Assembly: GCA_017307755.1 (NCBI GenBank)
Contig: JAFKGQ010000005.1
Location: forward strand, 186,001 to 250,000
Reading direction: 5' to 3'
Origin: Chitinophagaceae bacterium
Lineage (GTDB): Bacteria > Bacteroidota > Bacteroidia > Chitinophagales > Chitinophagaceae
Length of the DNA stretch: 64,000 bases
Positions 34,502-42,826 of the stretch are shown piece after piece (the stretch's first letter is position 1; the number at the start of each line of letters is the position of its first letter). The notes under the pieces are model-generated. The model made no database searches, was not told the DNA's origin, and saw only the letters and a program-made list of their open reading frames with translations. Made by a program: the position numbers and the translations under genes.

Positions 34502-35569
34502 ATGTCAATGCCCAAATTTGCCAACTCTTCTCAATCTTTCCATACCGAGTTGAAGAAAAGGATCAGTGCTTATTTCGAGGAAGTGGGAAAATCCCAGACC
34601 GGCAATTACAGTCTTTTTGTCAAGGCTGTCATATTGATGGTGAGCTTCCTGTTTATCTATATCCATCTTGTGTTTTTTACCCCTAATGCTTTTTGGGCCA
34701 TCGTGGAGAGCGTATTGCTGGGAGGGGTAGTTGCCGCCATCGGGTTTAATGTGATGCATGACGGGGCGCACGGCAGTTTTTCCAAATACAAATGGGTAAA
34801 CAGCCTGGCTGCCTTTTCGCTGAATATCCTGGGCGGGAACAGCTTTATGTGGAATATGAAGCACAATGTCGTCCACCATGCTTATACCAATGTGGATGGG
34901 ATAGATGACGATATTGATATCCAGCCCTGGATGAGGATGAGTGAAACGCAGAAGAAATACCGTCTTCATAGATACCAGCACCTTTATTTCTGGTTTTTCT
35001 ACTGTATCCTTTATCTTTTTTGGATCTTTTTGCTGGACTATCAAAAATATTTCAAAAGCAAGGTAGGCAACATGCCGCTGAAGAAGATGAGCCTTTCGGA
35101 TCATTTTGTATTCTGGGGGTTCAAGCTATTCCATGCTTTTCTTTTTGTGGGTCTGCCCATTTATATGGTGGGTTTTGAGGACTGGCTTATCGGCTTTATT
35201 ATATTCACTTGTTTTGCCGGTTTTGTGTTAAGTATAGTCTTCCAGCTGGCGCATACCGTTGAACATACAGCCTTTCCGGTGGCCAATGCGATCACCGGCA
35301 AGCTGGAGGATGAGTGGGCTGTGCACCAGATTAAGACGACGGCCAACTTTGCTACCAAAAACAAAGTGGTTTCCTGGCTGGTGGGCGGTCTGAACTTCCA
35401 GATCGAGCATCACCTTTTCCCTAAGATATCGCACGTGCATTATCCCGCTATCAGCAAGATCATCCGACAGGCCTGCCAGGAATATGGGCTGGTCTATATC
35501 GAGTACCCCCGGGTGCGGTATGCCATTGCTTCCCACGTGGCTTTTTTGCGTGAGATGGGACGGAAATAA
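34502..35569 (+). CDS. Fatty acid desaturase (front-end / linoleoyl-CoA desaturase-like, no cytochrome b5 domain)
   Basis: 355 residues. The three histidine boxes of membrane di-iron desaturases are present: HDGAHGSF, HNVVHHAYTN and QIEHHLFP. The glutamine in the third box (QxxHH) marks the front-end type. Four membrane helices are seen (about 45-65, 70-90, 155-175 and 215-240). There is no N-terminal cytochrome b5 domain, so electrons must come from a separate ferredoxin or reductase. It introduces a double bond into fatty acyl chains of membrane lipids. ATG 34502 is followed by MPKFANSSQSF; a second ATG two codons later is possible. Confidence 0.92.
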   Translation: MSMPKFANSSQSFHTELKKRISAYFEEVGKSQTGNYSLFVKAVILMVSFLFIYIHLVFFTPNAFWAIVESVLLGGVVAAIGFNVMHDGAHGSFSKYKWVNSLAAFSLNILGGNSFMWNMKHNVVHHAYTNVDGIDDDIDIQPWMRMSETQKKYRLHRYQHLYFWFFYCILYLFWIFLLDYQKYFKSKVGNMPLKKMSLSDHFVFWGFKLFHAFLFVGLPIYMVGFEDWLIGFIIFTCFAGFVLSIVFQLAHTVEHTAFPVANAITGKLEDEWAVHQIKTTANFATKNKVVSWLVGGLNFQIEHHLFPKISHVHYPAISKIIRQACQEYGLVYIEYPRVRYAIASHVAFLREMGRK

Positions 35570-35594
35570 CTGGTCTATACTCCTCGATTTTTTG

Positions 35595-35602
35595 TAATTT
35601 TG
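35595..35602 (+). promoter_or_regulatory. Candidate -7 promoter element of aguB-aguA
   Basis: TAATTTTG matches TAnnTTTG exactly and lies 19 bp before the aguB ATG. A promoter here would separate the agmatine genes from the upstream desaturase gene. Confidence 0.4.
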
Positions 35603-35621
35603 CCGTTCATTTTCAAGTACT

Positions 35622-36497
35622 ATGTCTAAGGTAAAAATAGGGCTGGTCCAGATGAGCTGCACTTCCGACAAGGAAGCCAATCTGCAAAAGGCCATGAAGG
35701 AGGTCAGGGTTGCGGCTGCCAAGGGGGCACAGATTGTCTGTCTGCAAGAGTTGTTCACTTCTCTTTATTTCTGTGACGTAGAAGATTATGAGAATTTCAA
35801 GCTGGCGGAAGCCATTCCCGGGCCTTCCACCGAGGCTTTAGGAAAACTGGCGGCTGAGCTGAAAGTAGTCATCATTGCTTCGCTGTTCGAGCGGCGGGCG
35901 CAGGGTATCTATCATAATACGACAGCCGTATTGGATGCCGACGGGGCTTACCTGGGTAAGTACCGGAAAATGCATATTCCCGACGACCCCGCCTATTACG
36001 AAAAGTTCTACTTTACACCCGGCGACCTGGGGTACAAGATATTCAAGACCAAATATGCCAGCATTGGCGTATTGATCTGTTGGGACCAATGGTATCCCGA
36101 AGCGTCCCGTATTACGGCGTTGATGGGTGCGGAGATCCTTTTCTATCCCACGGCTATCGGCTGGGCCACCAGTCAGGATGAAGCGACCAATACAGAGCAA
36201 TACAATGCCTGGCAGACCATGCAGCGCAGCCATGCTGTAGCCAACGGGGTACATGTGGTCAGCGTGAACAGGGTGGGTTTTGAGCAGAATGGCGCTATGA
36301 AATTCTGGGGCGGTTCATTTGTAGCGGGTCCTTTTGGGGCCCTCCTGTACCAGGCTTCTCACGACGAGGAGGAAACCTTTGTCGTGGAAATCGATACGGC
36401 CGCCACAGACCGTTATCGCACGCACTGGCCATTTATGCGCGATAGACGTATCGACTCTTACCAGCCCATCACCAAAAGATATATCGACCAGGATTAA
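35622..36497 (+). CDS. aguB: N-carbamoylputrescine amidase
   Basis: 291 residues of the carbon-nitrogen hydrolase superfamily. The Glu-Lys-Cys triad is visible: Glu in CLQELFTSLYFC, Lys in YRKMHIPDDP and Cys in GVLICWDQWYPEA. The IGWATSQDEATNTEQYNAWQTMQRSHAVANGVHV stretch (key residues W...Q) is typical for N-carbamoylputrescine amidases of plant and bacterial type. It cleaves N-carbamoylputrescine to putrescine, CO2 and ammonia in the cytoplasm. It starts 15 bp before aguA, which makes its substrate, so the pair forms a complete agmatine-to-putrescine route. Confidence 0.95.
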   Translation: MSKVKIGLVQMSCTSDKEANLQKAMKEVRVAAAKGAQIVCLQELFTSLYFCDVEDYENFKLAEAIPGPSTEALGKLAAELKVVIIASLFERRAQGIYHNTTAVLDADGAYLGKYRKMHIPDDPAYYEKFYFTPGDLGYKIFKTKYASIGVLICWDQWYPEASRITALMGAEILFYPTAIGWATSQDEATNTEQYNAWQTMQRSHAVANGVHVVSVNRVGFEQNGAMKFWGGSFVAGPFGALLYQASHDEEETFVVEIDTAATDRYRTHWPFMRDRRIDSYQPITKRYIDQD

Positions 36498-36512
36498 GCA
36501 CGATCACCGACT

Positions 36513-37565
36513 ATGAGCAGTACGCTTCCTACGCCCAAAGAGCTTGGCTATTATTTCCCCGCGGAATTCCGCCGGCATGCAGCTACCTGGCTTAGCTGGC
36601 CTCATAAGGAGGCTTCCTGGCCGGGAAAGATCCATACGATCTACCCTTATTACAGTCTTTTTATAAAGGAGCTGGCAAAGGGCGAGGACGTTTGTATCAA
36701 TGTGCGGGATGAAGCGATGAAGTCATTTGCCGTGGACTCTCTGCAGGAGGCGGGAGCAGACATGAGCAGGGTCCGTTTTTATTTTCATCCTACCAATGAT
36801 GCCTGGTGCAGGGATCATGGTCCTGCCTTTCTTATCAATCCGCAAGCCGAACAGAAAAAGGTCATCGTAGATTGGAATTATAATGCATGGGGGAATAAGT
36901 ACCCTCCTTTCGACCTGGATGATGTGATCCCCACACTGGTGGGATCAGCGCTGAACCTGCCTGTGTATTATCCGGGTATTATCATGGAAGGCGGCTCTGT
37001 CGACTTCAACGGTAATGGCACAGTGATAACTTCCACCTGTTGTCTGATGAACGAGAACCGCAATCCTCATCTTACCCGCGAGCAGATCGAAACCTATCTG
37101 GTGAACTATTATGGCGTCGACCAGATATTGTGGGTGAAAGAGGGTATCGTAGGGGACGACACGGATGGACATATCGACGATACGGTCCGTTTTGTCAATG
37201 AGGATACGGTCATCACGGTGATCGAGGAGGACAGACAGGATGAGAATTATACCTTATTGCAGGATAACCTGGCGGACCTGAAGAAGATGCGTCTTTCCAA
37301 TGGAAAACAGCTGAATATTGTCGAACTACCGATGCCGGACATGGTCACGTATGAGGATCAGCGCCTGCCGGCCTCTTATGCAAACTTTTATATTGCCAAT
37401 GAGTCAGTCATCGTGCCTACCTTCCGTTGTGCACGTGATGAGAAGGCGTTAGAGATCATCCAGGACTGTTTTCCAGGCAGAAGGGTGGTAGGGATCGACT
37501 CCACGGAGATCATCTGGGGGCTGGGTAGTTTTCACTGTCTGAGCCAGCAGGAGCCGGAGGTGTAA
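36513..37565 (+). CDS. aguA: Agmatine deiminase
   Basis: 350 residues of the guanidino-modifying (pentein) superfamily. Motifs are TWLSWPHKEASWPG at the N-terminus, NDAWCRDHGPAFLI (substrate-binding Asp/Arg), EGGSVDFNGNGTVI, the catalytic His in DDTDGHIDDTVRFV, and the nucleophilic Cys in GLGSFHCLSQQEP near the C-terminus. It hydrolyses agmatine to N-carbamoylputrescine and ammonia. It is the last gene of the aguB-aguA pair. The 156 bp after it, before the repeat-protein gene, are AT-rich with no terminator I can defend. Confidence 0.95.
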   Translation: MSSTLPTPKELGYYFPAEFRRHAATWLSWPHKEASWPGKIHTIYPYYSLFIKELAKGEDVCINVRDEAMKSFAVDSLQEAGADMSRVRFYFHPTNDAWCRDHGPAFLINPQAEQKKVIVDWNYNAWGNKYPPFDLDDVIPTLVGSALNLPVYYPGIIMEGGSVDFNGNGTVITSTCCLMNENRNPHLTREQIETYLVNYYGVDQILWVKEGIVGDDTDGHIDDTVRFVNEDTVITVIEEDRQDENYTLLQDNLADLKKMRLSNGKQLNIVELPMPDMVTYEDQRLPASYANFYIANESVIVPTFRCARDEKALEIIQDCFPGRRVVGIDSTEIIWGLGSFHCLSQQEPEV

Positions 37566-37721
37566 CTATTTGAAAATGATCGCATAGGGGATATCTTGTA
37601 AGGGCTACTCCATATAAAGTTTGCAAAAAGTATTAAAAACATTCGTTTTTTAACGATTTTTTTTAAAAATTTGTGGAGTTCAGACTAGGACCATAATCCA
37701 TTCCTTAGAAAACGAGACCCT

Positions 37722-40700
37722 ATGAGACCCAGAACCAACCCTACCCGGGGAGCCGTGTTGATATTGTTGTTGCTTACAGGCATTCAACAGACAGGTCTTT
37801 CGCAAAACTGCCGTGAATTAACGGCTACCTACACGGTAGCTGAATCCAGGTGTATGGCCACGGGTTCAGTAAAAGTCACCCCTTCCGGCGGATCGGGTAC
37901 CTACAATTACAAGATGCAGGGTCCTACCGTTGTGGATTATACTTCTTCCAATCTTATTACAGGGTTACAACCAGGAACATACACGTTGACCGTCAAGGAT
38001 GTCGTTACAAATTGTGAGACGACGATAACAAATGTGGTGATTCCCGGTTCCTATACCCAGCCTCGTTTTGGACTTACCGAGACGGATGTCACCTGTAACA
38101 ATGGAAGTGACGGGGTCATCTCGGTGACCGGCATTCTGAATGGTCGTACGCCATTTGTATATAAACTGGTGGCGCCTTCGCCCATGGGGGTAGGAACAAC
38201 CAATTCCACCGGCACCTTTACGGGACTTATGCCGGGGACCTATTCTGTCCAGATGACGGACAGCTGCGGAAGTATACAGACCCGTACGATCAGCATACAG
38301 AACTATACCTGGTCAATCACAGCGGCAACCGTCACATTGTCCAACTGTCAGACCTACAATGTGCAGATAAGCCTGAAAGATAGTAAAGGAAATACGAATG
38401 CTTCCGGGACGGCTTTTAATGGCTGGAAGTATGGCGTGGTCCGTAGTGCGGGCGATACTATCTGGAGCAACAGCCAGAATTTTAACTTTAATCTGGGGAA
38501 CAACCGGACCATTGTGCTGATAGCTAAGGATAAATGTGGACAGATCCAGTCGAAGACCTGGGCAAATAAGGTGATCCCTTCTATAGATGCTGCTGTTACC
38601 ATTTCCGGGCAAACCTGTACCGTATTCAATGCTACCGTCACCGGGCAGGTCAATATGAACAATGCTCAATATTGTATTGTGGACGCGAGTGGGAACGCAA
38701 TAAGCGGGCAGCCTTGCAATCCAACGGGTGTGTTCAATGGTCTGCCGTATGGCTCCTATTGTATAAAAGCGAAGCAGACCTGTTATGATACGGTGATCAG
38801 CCGTTGTTTTACGCAGACAAGGACTATTCCGGCGGTAGACGCTACTGCCAGCCTTTCCGGATATACCTGTACAACTTTTACTGCGACTGTTACCGGCAAG
38901 AGCAACCTGACCAATCCTCAGTATTGTATCACGGATGCCGCAGGGCGTCCTGTACCTGGTCAGTCTTGTAATCCCTCGGGTGTATTTAATGACCTGCCGT
39001 ATGGCACTTATAAGATAACAGTAACGGATGGCTGTCAGGCGACCCCGCTGACGGTAACCGTCAACGGCATAAAGAGGACCCGTACTGTCGGCAATATCGT
39101 CACCAATAATTATGGCTGCAGCACTTTCACGGCGATACTTGGGGGAGCATCCAACCTGATCAAGCCGAAATATTGTCTGGTAGATGCAGCTGGTAACGAG
39201 GTGACCTGCAACAGTACCGGTATCTTTACGAACATACCTTACGGTAATTATTGTATCAATGTTACGGATACCTGTCGGGATACCACTATCCAGCGTTGTG
39301 TGACGGTGACCAAGCCGGTGCCTACCGGCGGGTCTCCCAATATCAGCAACCTGGGCTGTAATGGCTACACGATCACTGTCACGGGGCAGAAAAACATTTT
39401 TAACGGCCAGTATTGTTTGCTGGATGCGAACGGTAATACGATTGAATGTAATACGTCAGGTGTATTTAACAATGTGCCTTATGGAAAAGTTTGCGTAAAG
39501 ACCACCGACGGTTGTACCAATGGGGTATTCACCAATTGTATCACTACAACGGCGCCTGTGCCTTCCATCGGACCTGCCGCTGTTGTCAACTTATCCTGTT
39601 CCACTTTCAAGGCCACGATCACCAATCAGCAGAATCTCTCTTCCCCTCAATTCTGTCTGTATGATCAGCAAGGCAACCAGGTGGGAGTATGTAATGGGAC
39701 GGGGATATTCACCATCACCGGATACGGGGCCTATACGATCAAAACAACGGATGGTTGTACGGGTAAGGTCTTTACTACGCCTTTCAATGCTCCAAAGCCT
39801 ACGGCTTCCGTCAATGCGAACCTGTCTTACAGCAACCAGACGTGCAGCTCTTTTACGGTCACCGTCACAGGACAGCAGAACCTGGCAGGTGCTCAATATA
39901 CGTTGAAGGACAATGCGGGGACTGTAGTAGCCACCAATCCTAACGGTGTTTTCAATAATGTCAGCTACGGGTCGTACTGTATAGATATTGTCAATGCGTG
40001 CAGGGATACGACGATCACCAGGTGTTTTTCGCAACAGCCAATTGCTGTCGACGCAAGTGCAACGGCTTCCCCATCCTGTACTTATGATGCCACTGACCTT
40101 GCCATCAAGGTGACGGCTGGGACAGGTCCTTACCAGGTGAAGGTGTACGATACGCTGTACAACCTGGTCACCTCTGCCAGTATTAGTGGTACGACGACGA
40201 CCGTCAAGGGCATACCTTCATTGTCTACGGCCCTGAAGTATAAGGTGGTCGTACTGGGCGTCTGCGGGAAACCGGATACGGTGACGGTGGCGGCGCAGCC
40301 CAGCAATGTTCTGCCCATCTATTCGGTGACGCCTCAATGTCCTTCGAGTCTGAAGGCCGACGGGTCGGGTACACTGGCGGTGACGGCGACAAGCAATCTT
40401 TCCGGGTTGAATGTATCCATTACCCAGCAGGACTTTTCGCCTGTGTCCATCAGCTATTCTTTCAAGAGCGGGAATACATTTACTTTCCCCAACCTGGATG
40501 CGGGTACTTATGTGCTGACCTATACTTTTTCCGGCTGTACCACTGCTGTCAATGACACTACGGTGGTGCCGAAATATGTCTTTCCAAGCCTGGCGAAATC
40601 GTCCGCATACCAGTGTGACAACAACAGCTTTAGCGTGGGGGCCTTGGTGACGGGCGGTATTGCTCCTTATACGTATGAGATCATTGCGAGCAGCCCTGCG

Positions 40701-41654
40701 ACGCCCAGTGTCGTTACTTCGCCCCAGAGCAGCCCCATATTTAGTCTCAACAACAATGTAAAGTATAATCTTATCCGTCTTCGTGCTGTTGATGCCTGTG
40801 GGAACAGCGCCTTGAATGACGTCAGCATCCTGCCGTTGGCAAATACCATCGTCACTGCCACTTCGGACTGTCTCAACAGGGCTACGACGCTGTCTACCGA
40901 CGCCTTACCGAATGCCACGTTTACCTGGTATAAGAAATCGAAAACGGGAGATAGCGTTCTATTGGCAAGCGGTTCGCCGACCTATAGTATTTCTAACGTA
41001 AAATTTTCGGATACGGGTCTTTATGTAGCTAAGACCTCCGTCAATTCGGGATGTCTTACCAAGATTTCTTATTTCCGGCTGACCGGGACTTGCGGGACAA
41101 TACTGCCTGTGAATATTACGCTTGAAGGCAGTCAATTGTCCGGAGGCAACCGGCTGAGCTGGACCGTACCTGTAGCCAGCGGTATCGGCAGCTTTGAGCT
41201 GCAGCGTACAAATGATGCTAGTGCGGTCTTTATACCAGTGGCCAATATACCGGCACGTGCCTCTGTACAGCAGGATGAAGCCTACGCTTTTGTGGACAAT
41301 CATCCCGGGCCGGGGAGTAACCTGTACCGTCTGCATGTCCTGTATAATGGTGGGGGTGAGAGCTATACCAATGTAGTAGAGCTGGGCGGCGGCGGTGGCG
41401 GTCCCCAGGTGTCGGCCTATCCCAATCCTGTGGACAGGACGCTGAACATCAAGATCCAGGGTGATGCCAGCCAGCTTTATACAGTGGCTCTTTACAATGT
41501 GATCGGGCAGGCTATTTTCACCAGGCAGGTGAATGGCGCGGCCGGTGTCATACAGTACCACCGGAATGCGGCTGTAGCGCCCGGACTGTACATTCTAAAG
41601 ATATTTAATACGACAGTGGGAACGTATAATACGTATAAGATACAGTTCAAATAA
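37722..41654 (+). CDS. Secreted six-repeat surface protein with SprB-like N-terminus and T9SS tail
   Basis: 1,310 residues. Signal peptide is at 1-27 (GAVLILLLLTGIQQTGLSQ). Residues about 28-200 hold two SprB-like Ig modules (DVTCNNGSDGVISVTG, LMPGTYSVQMTDSCG). Residues about 288-777 are six tandem repeats of about 81 residues with a shared plan: C-x(2)-[FY]-x-[AV]-T-[VI]-x-[GN]-x(2)-N, then QYC[IL].DA.GN, then a CNxTG[VI]F..[IVL]PYG.YC[IV] segment and a TD.C turn. Each repeat has four to six cysteines, suggesting disulfides outside the cell. Further Ig-like modules follow, and the last 80 residues (from VSAYPNPVDRTLNIKI) are a type A T9SS sorting domain. It is probably a surface adhesin or gliding-related protein; no enzymatic motif is seen. 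Confidence 0.88.
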   Translation: MRPRTNPTRGAVLILLLLTGIQQTGLSQNCRELTATYTVAESRCMATGSVKVTPSGGSGTYNYKMQGPTVVDYTSSNLITGLQPGTYTLTVKDVVTNCETTITNVVIPGSYTQPRFGLTETDVTCNNGSDGVISVTGILNGRTPFVYKLVAPSPMGVGTTNSTGTFTGLMPGTYSVQMTDSCGSIQTRTISIQNYTWSITAATVTLSNCQTYNVQISLKDSKGNTNASGTAFNGWKYGVVRSAGDTIWSNSQNFNFNLGNNRTIVLIAKDKCGQIQSKTWANKVIPSIDAAVTISGQTCTVFNATVTGQVNMNNAQYCIVDASGNAISGQPCNPTGVFNGLPYGSYCIKAKQTCYDTVISRCFTQTRTIPAVDATASLSGYTCTTFTATVTGKSNLTNPQYCITDAAGRPVPGQSCNPSGVFNDLPYGTYKITVTDGCQATPLTVTVNGIKRTRTVGNIVTNNYGCSTFTAILGGASNLIKPKYCLVDAAGNEVTCNSTGIFTNIPYGNYCINVTDTCRDTTIQRCVTVTKPVPTGGSPNISNLGCNGYTITVTGQKNIFNGQYCLLDANGNTIECNTSGVFNNVPYGKVCVKTTDGCTNGVFTNCITTTAPVPSIGPAAVVNLSCSTFKATITNQQNLSSPQFCLYDQQGNQVGVCNGTGIFTITGYGAYTIKTTDGCTGKVFTTPFNAPKPTASVNANLSYSNQTCSSFTVTVTGQQNLAGAQYTLKDNAGTVVATNPNGVFNNVSYGSYCIDIVNACRDTTITRCFSQQPIAVDASATASPSCTYDATDLAIKVTAGTGPYQVKVYDTLYNLVTSASISGTTTTVKGIPSLSTALKYKVVVLGVCGKPDTVTVAAQPSNVLPIYSVTPQCPSSLKADGSGTLAVTATSNLSGLNVSITQQDFSPVSISYSFKSGNTFTFPNLDAGTYVLTYTFSGCTTAVNDTTVVPKYVFPSLAKSSAYQCDNNSFSVGALVTGGIAPYTYEIIASSPATPSVVTSPQSSPIFSLNNNVKYNLIRLRAVDACGNSALNDVSILPLANTIVTATSDCLNRATTLSTDALPNATFTWYKKSKTGDSVLLASGSPTYSISNVKFSDTGLYVAKTSVNSGCLTKISYFRLTGTCGTILPVNITLEGSQLSGGNRLSWTVPVASGIGSFELQRTNDASAVFIPVANIPARASVQQDEAYAFVDNHPGPGSNLYRLHVLYNGGGESYTNVVELGGGGGGPQVSAYPNPVDRTLNIKIQGDASQLYTVALYNVIGQAIFTRQVNGAAGVIQYHRNAAVAPGLYILKIFNTTVGTYNTYKIQFK
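38584..40050 (+). repeat. Six tandem ~243-bp coding repeats
   Basis: Six imperfect units, about 81 codons each, in the secreted repeat protein. The best kept features are the PYG.YC and CN.[ST]G[VI]F codons. The units have diverged well beyond recent slippage, so the array seems old and kept by selection. Confidence 0.75.
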
Positions 41655-41681
41655 AAAAAGCGCCCACCGGGCGCTTTTTTT
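41653..41681. terminator. Bidirectional intrinsic terminator between repeat-protein gene and usp gene
   Basis: A7-GCGCCC (41653-41665), loop ACC, GGGCGC-T7 (41669-41681) gives a 13-bp perfect stem flanked by A- and T-runs on both sides. It lies directly at the 3' ends of two convergent genes and overlaps the stop codon of the minus-strand one. Confidence 0.92.
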
Positions 41682-42516
41682 ATGACTGGATGGCCACTAT
41701 CGGCACATAGCTGTGATAGGCCAGCTGCGTTGTATTTGTCGTCTTGAAAATATTTGTCAGGAAGGAGTGTTTTCTTGGGAAGGTGAGGATCAGGTCAATC
41801 TTATTATCCACCACAAACTGATTGATGGCGTCCATGAAGTCGAAGAGACGGATGAAATAAAATTCAGGCTGGTATCCCTGTAACATTTTTTCCAGTTTGG
41901 TCCTTTCCGTCTTGTATTCTTCCGTCACCTGTACGTAGTGTTCGTGGTCCACATTGACGACGTGCAAACGGGGGCTAAAGAGGTCCAGTACGGTCTTTAC
42001 AGGATTCAGGGGGATGGTGCCTTCGACGTCCTTAAAGTCGGTGAGCAGCATGACATTTTTGGCTGATTGGGAATGAGCATGAGGCGGTACGATAATGACG
42101 GGTACGATGCCTCTTTTTACGATGTTGAGCGTATTGCTGCCCATAAAGATCTGGCCCAGGCGGGTGGCGCCTGTTATACCCATGATGATCAGCTGTATAT
42201 CGTTATTACGGACATATTTTTCCAGGGTATCCAGGAAATGGTTGTTTTCTTCTGCTACCAGGGTGATACGGGCATTGGTTATGCCGGAGATCTCTGTTTT
42301 TACGCTTGCCAGGGCCAGTTCCATAATGGCATGTCTGCCGGCGTCCTCTTCTTCATCTGTTCCCAGGGGGCTGCTGTCCGAACCATACTCCAGGGAGTCA
42401 AAAACATTATAAAGGATCAAATGTGCATCCGGGACGAGGGTGGAGATATGGGCTGCATACCGGGCAGCGTTCTTGGAAGTTTCGGAAAAATCGATGGGAA
42501 CAAGAAAATTATTCAT
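41680..42516 (-). CDS. Universal stress protein (tandem UspA type)
   Basis: 278 residues, the length of two Usp domains. The first domain begins NNFLVPIDFSETSKNAARYAAHI and has the ATP-binding pattern G-x2-G-x9-G-S in GITGATRLGQIFMGSNT, followed by PVIIVPPHA. The second half (about 155-278) has the fold outline (VMLLTDFKD...VVDNKIDLILTFPRKHSFLTNIFKTTNTTQL...VPIVAI) but lacks the glycine-rich ATP motif, so probably only the first half binds nucleotide. The role is stress survival; partners are unknown. A TATATTTA sequence upstream on the minus strand is a weak promoter candidate. Confidence 0.92.
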   Translation of the reverse strand: MNNFLVPIDFSETSKNAARYAAHISTLVPDAHLILYNVFDSLEYGSDSSPLGTDEEEDAGRHAIMELALASVKTEISGITNARITLVAEENNHFLDTLEKYVRNNDIQLIIMGITGATRLGQIFMGSNTLNIVKRGIVPVIIVPPHAHSQSAKNVMLLTDFKDVEGTIPLNPVKTVLDLFSPRLHVVNVDHEHYVQVTEEYKTERTKLEKMLQGYQPEFYFIRLFDFMDAINQFVVDNKIDLILTFPRKHSFLTNIFKTTNTTQLAYHSYVPIVAIQS

Positions 42517-42575
42517 ATGTAGATAGTTTCCGGGTAAATATATTAAAAATTCGAGGAAAATTGTTATTCACCCAG

Positions 42576-42718
42576 AACGAACCGGAGGTTCGTTGGCCGT
42601 AACCGAGCGTAGCGAAGGTTATGCCCGAGAAGGGGCGTGTCGAAGCAGCCCCGACGAAGGGCCAGATATAAGATGTATGGCGCAATTGGATTAAGTTATT
42701 TAATGAATCCAATTGTGC
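42576..42718 (+). repeat. Dispersed hairpin repeat, copy D (long form)
   Basis: AACGAAC-CGGAG-GTTCGTT (42576-42594) is followed by a segment about 90% identical to the reverse complement of copy B, including the inner stem GGGGC (42632-42636)/GCCCC (42648-42652), then CGAAGGGCC (42655-42663). An adjacent stem-loop pairs 42680-42692 with 42706-42718 (12 of 13 pairs plus one G-T). It fills the divergent 310-bp gap between the usp gene and smc (42517-42826), which holds no gene. Confidence 0.8.
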
Positions 42719-42791
42719 ACAACTTTTCCCCTGTTTCCCCCTGTTGAAAACTGGTGAGCGGAGAAATGCCGACTTTTCAAGACTTTTAGTG

Positions 42792-42799
42792 TAGGTTTG
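42792..42799 (+). promoter_or_regulatory. -7 promoter element of smc
   Basis: TAGGTTTG matches TAnnTTTG exactly. Transcription would start near 42805. The box covers the TTG at 42797 that would otherwise be the first possible start codon, so it supports the GTG start at 42827. Confidence 0.45.
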
Positions 42800-42826
42800 T
42801 CGTTTGCTAATAAATACTTTGAGACC

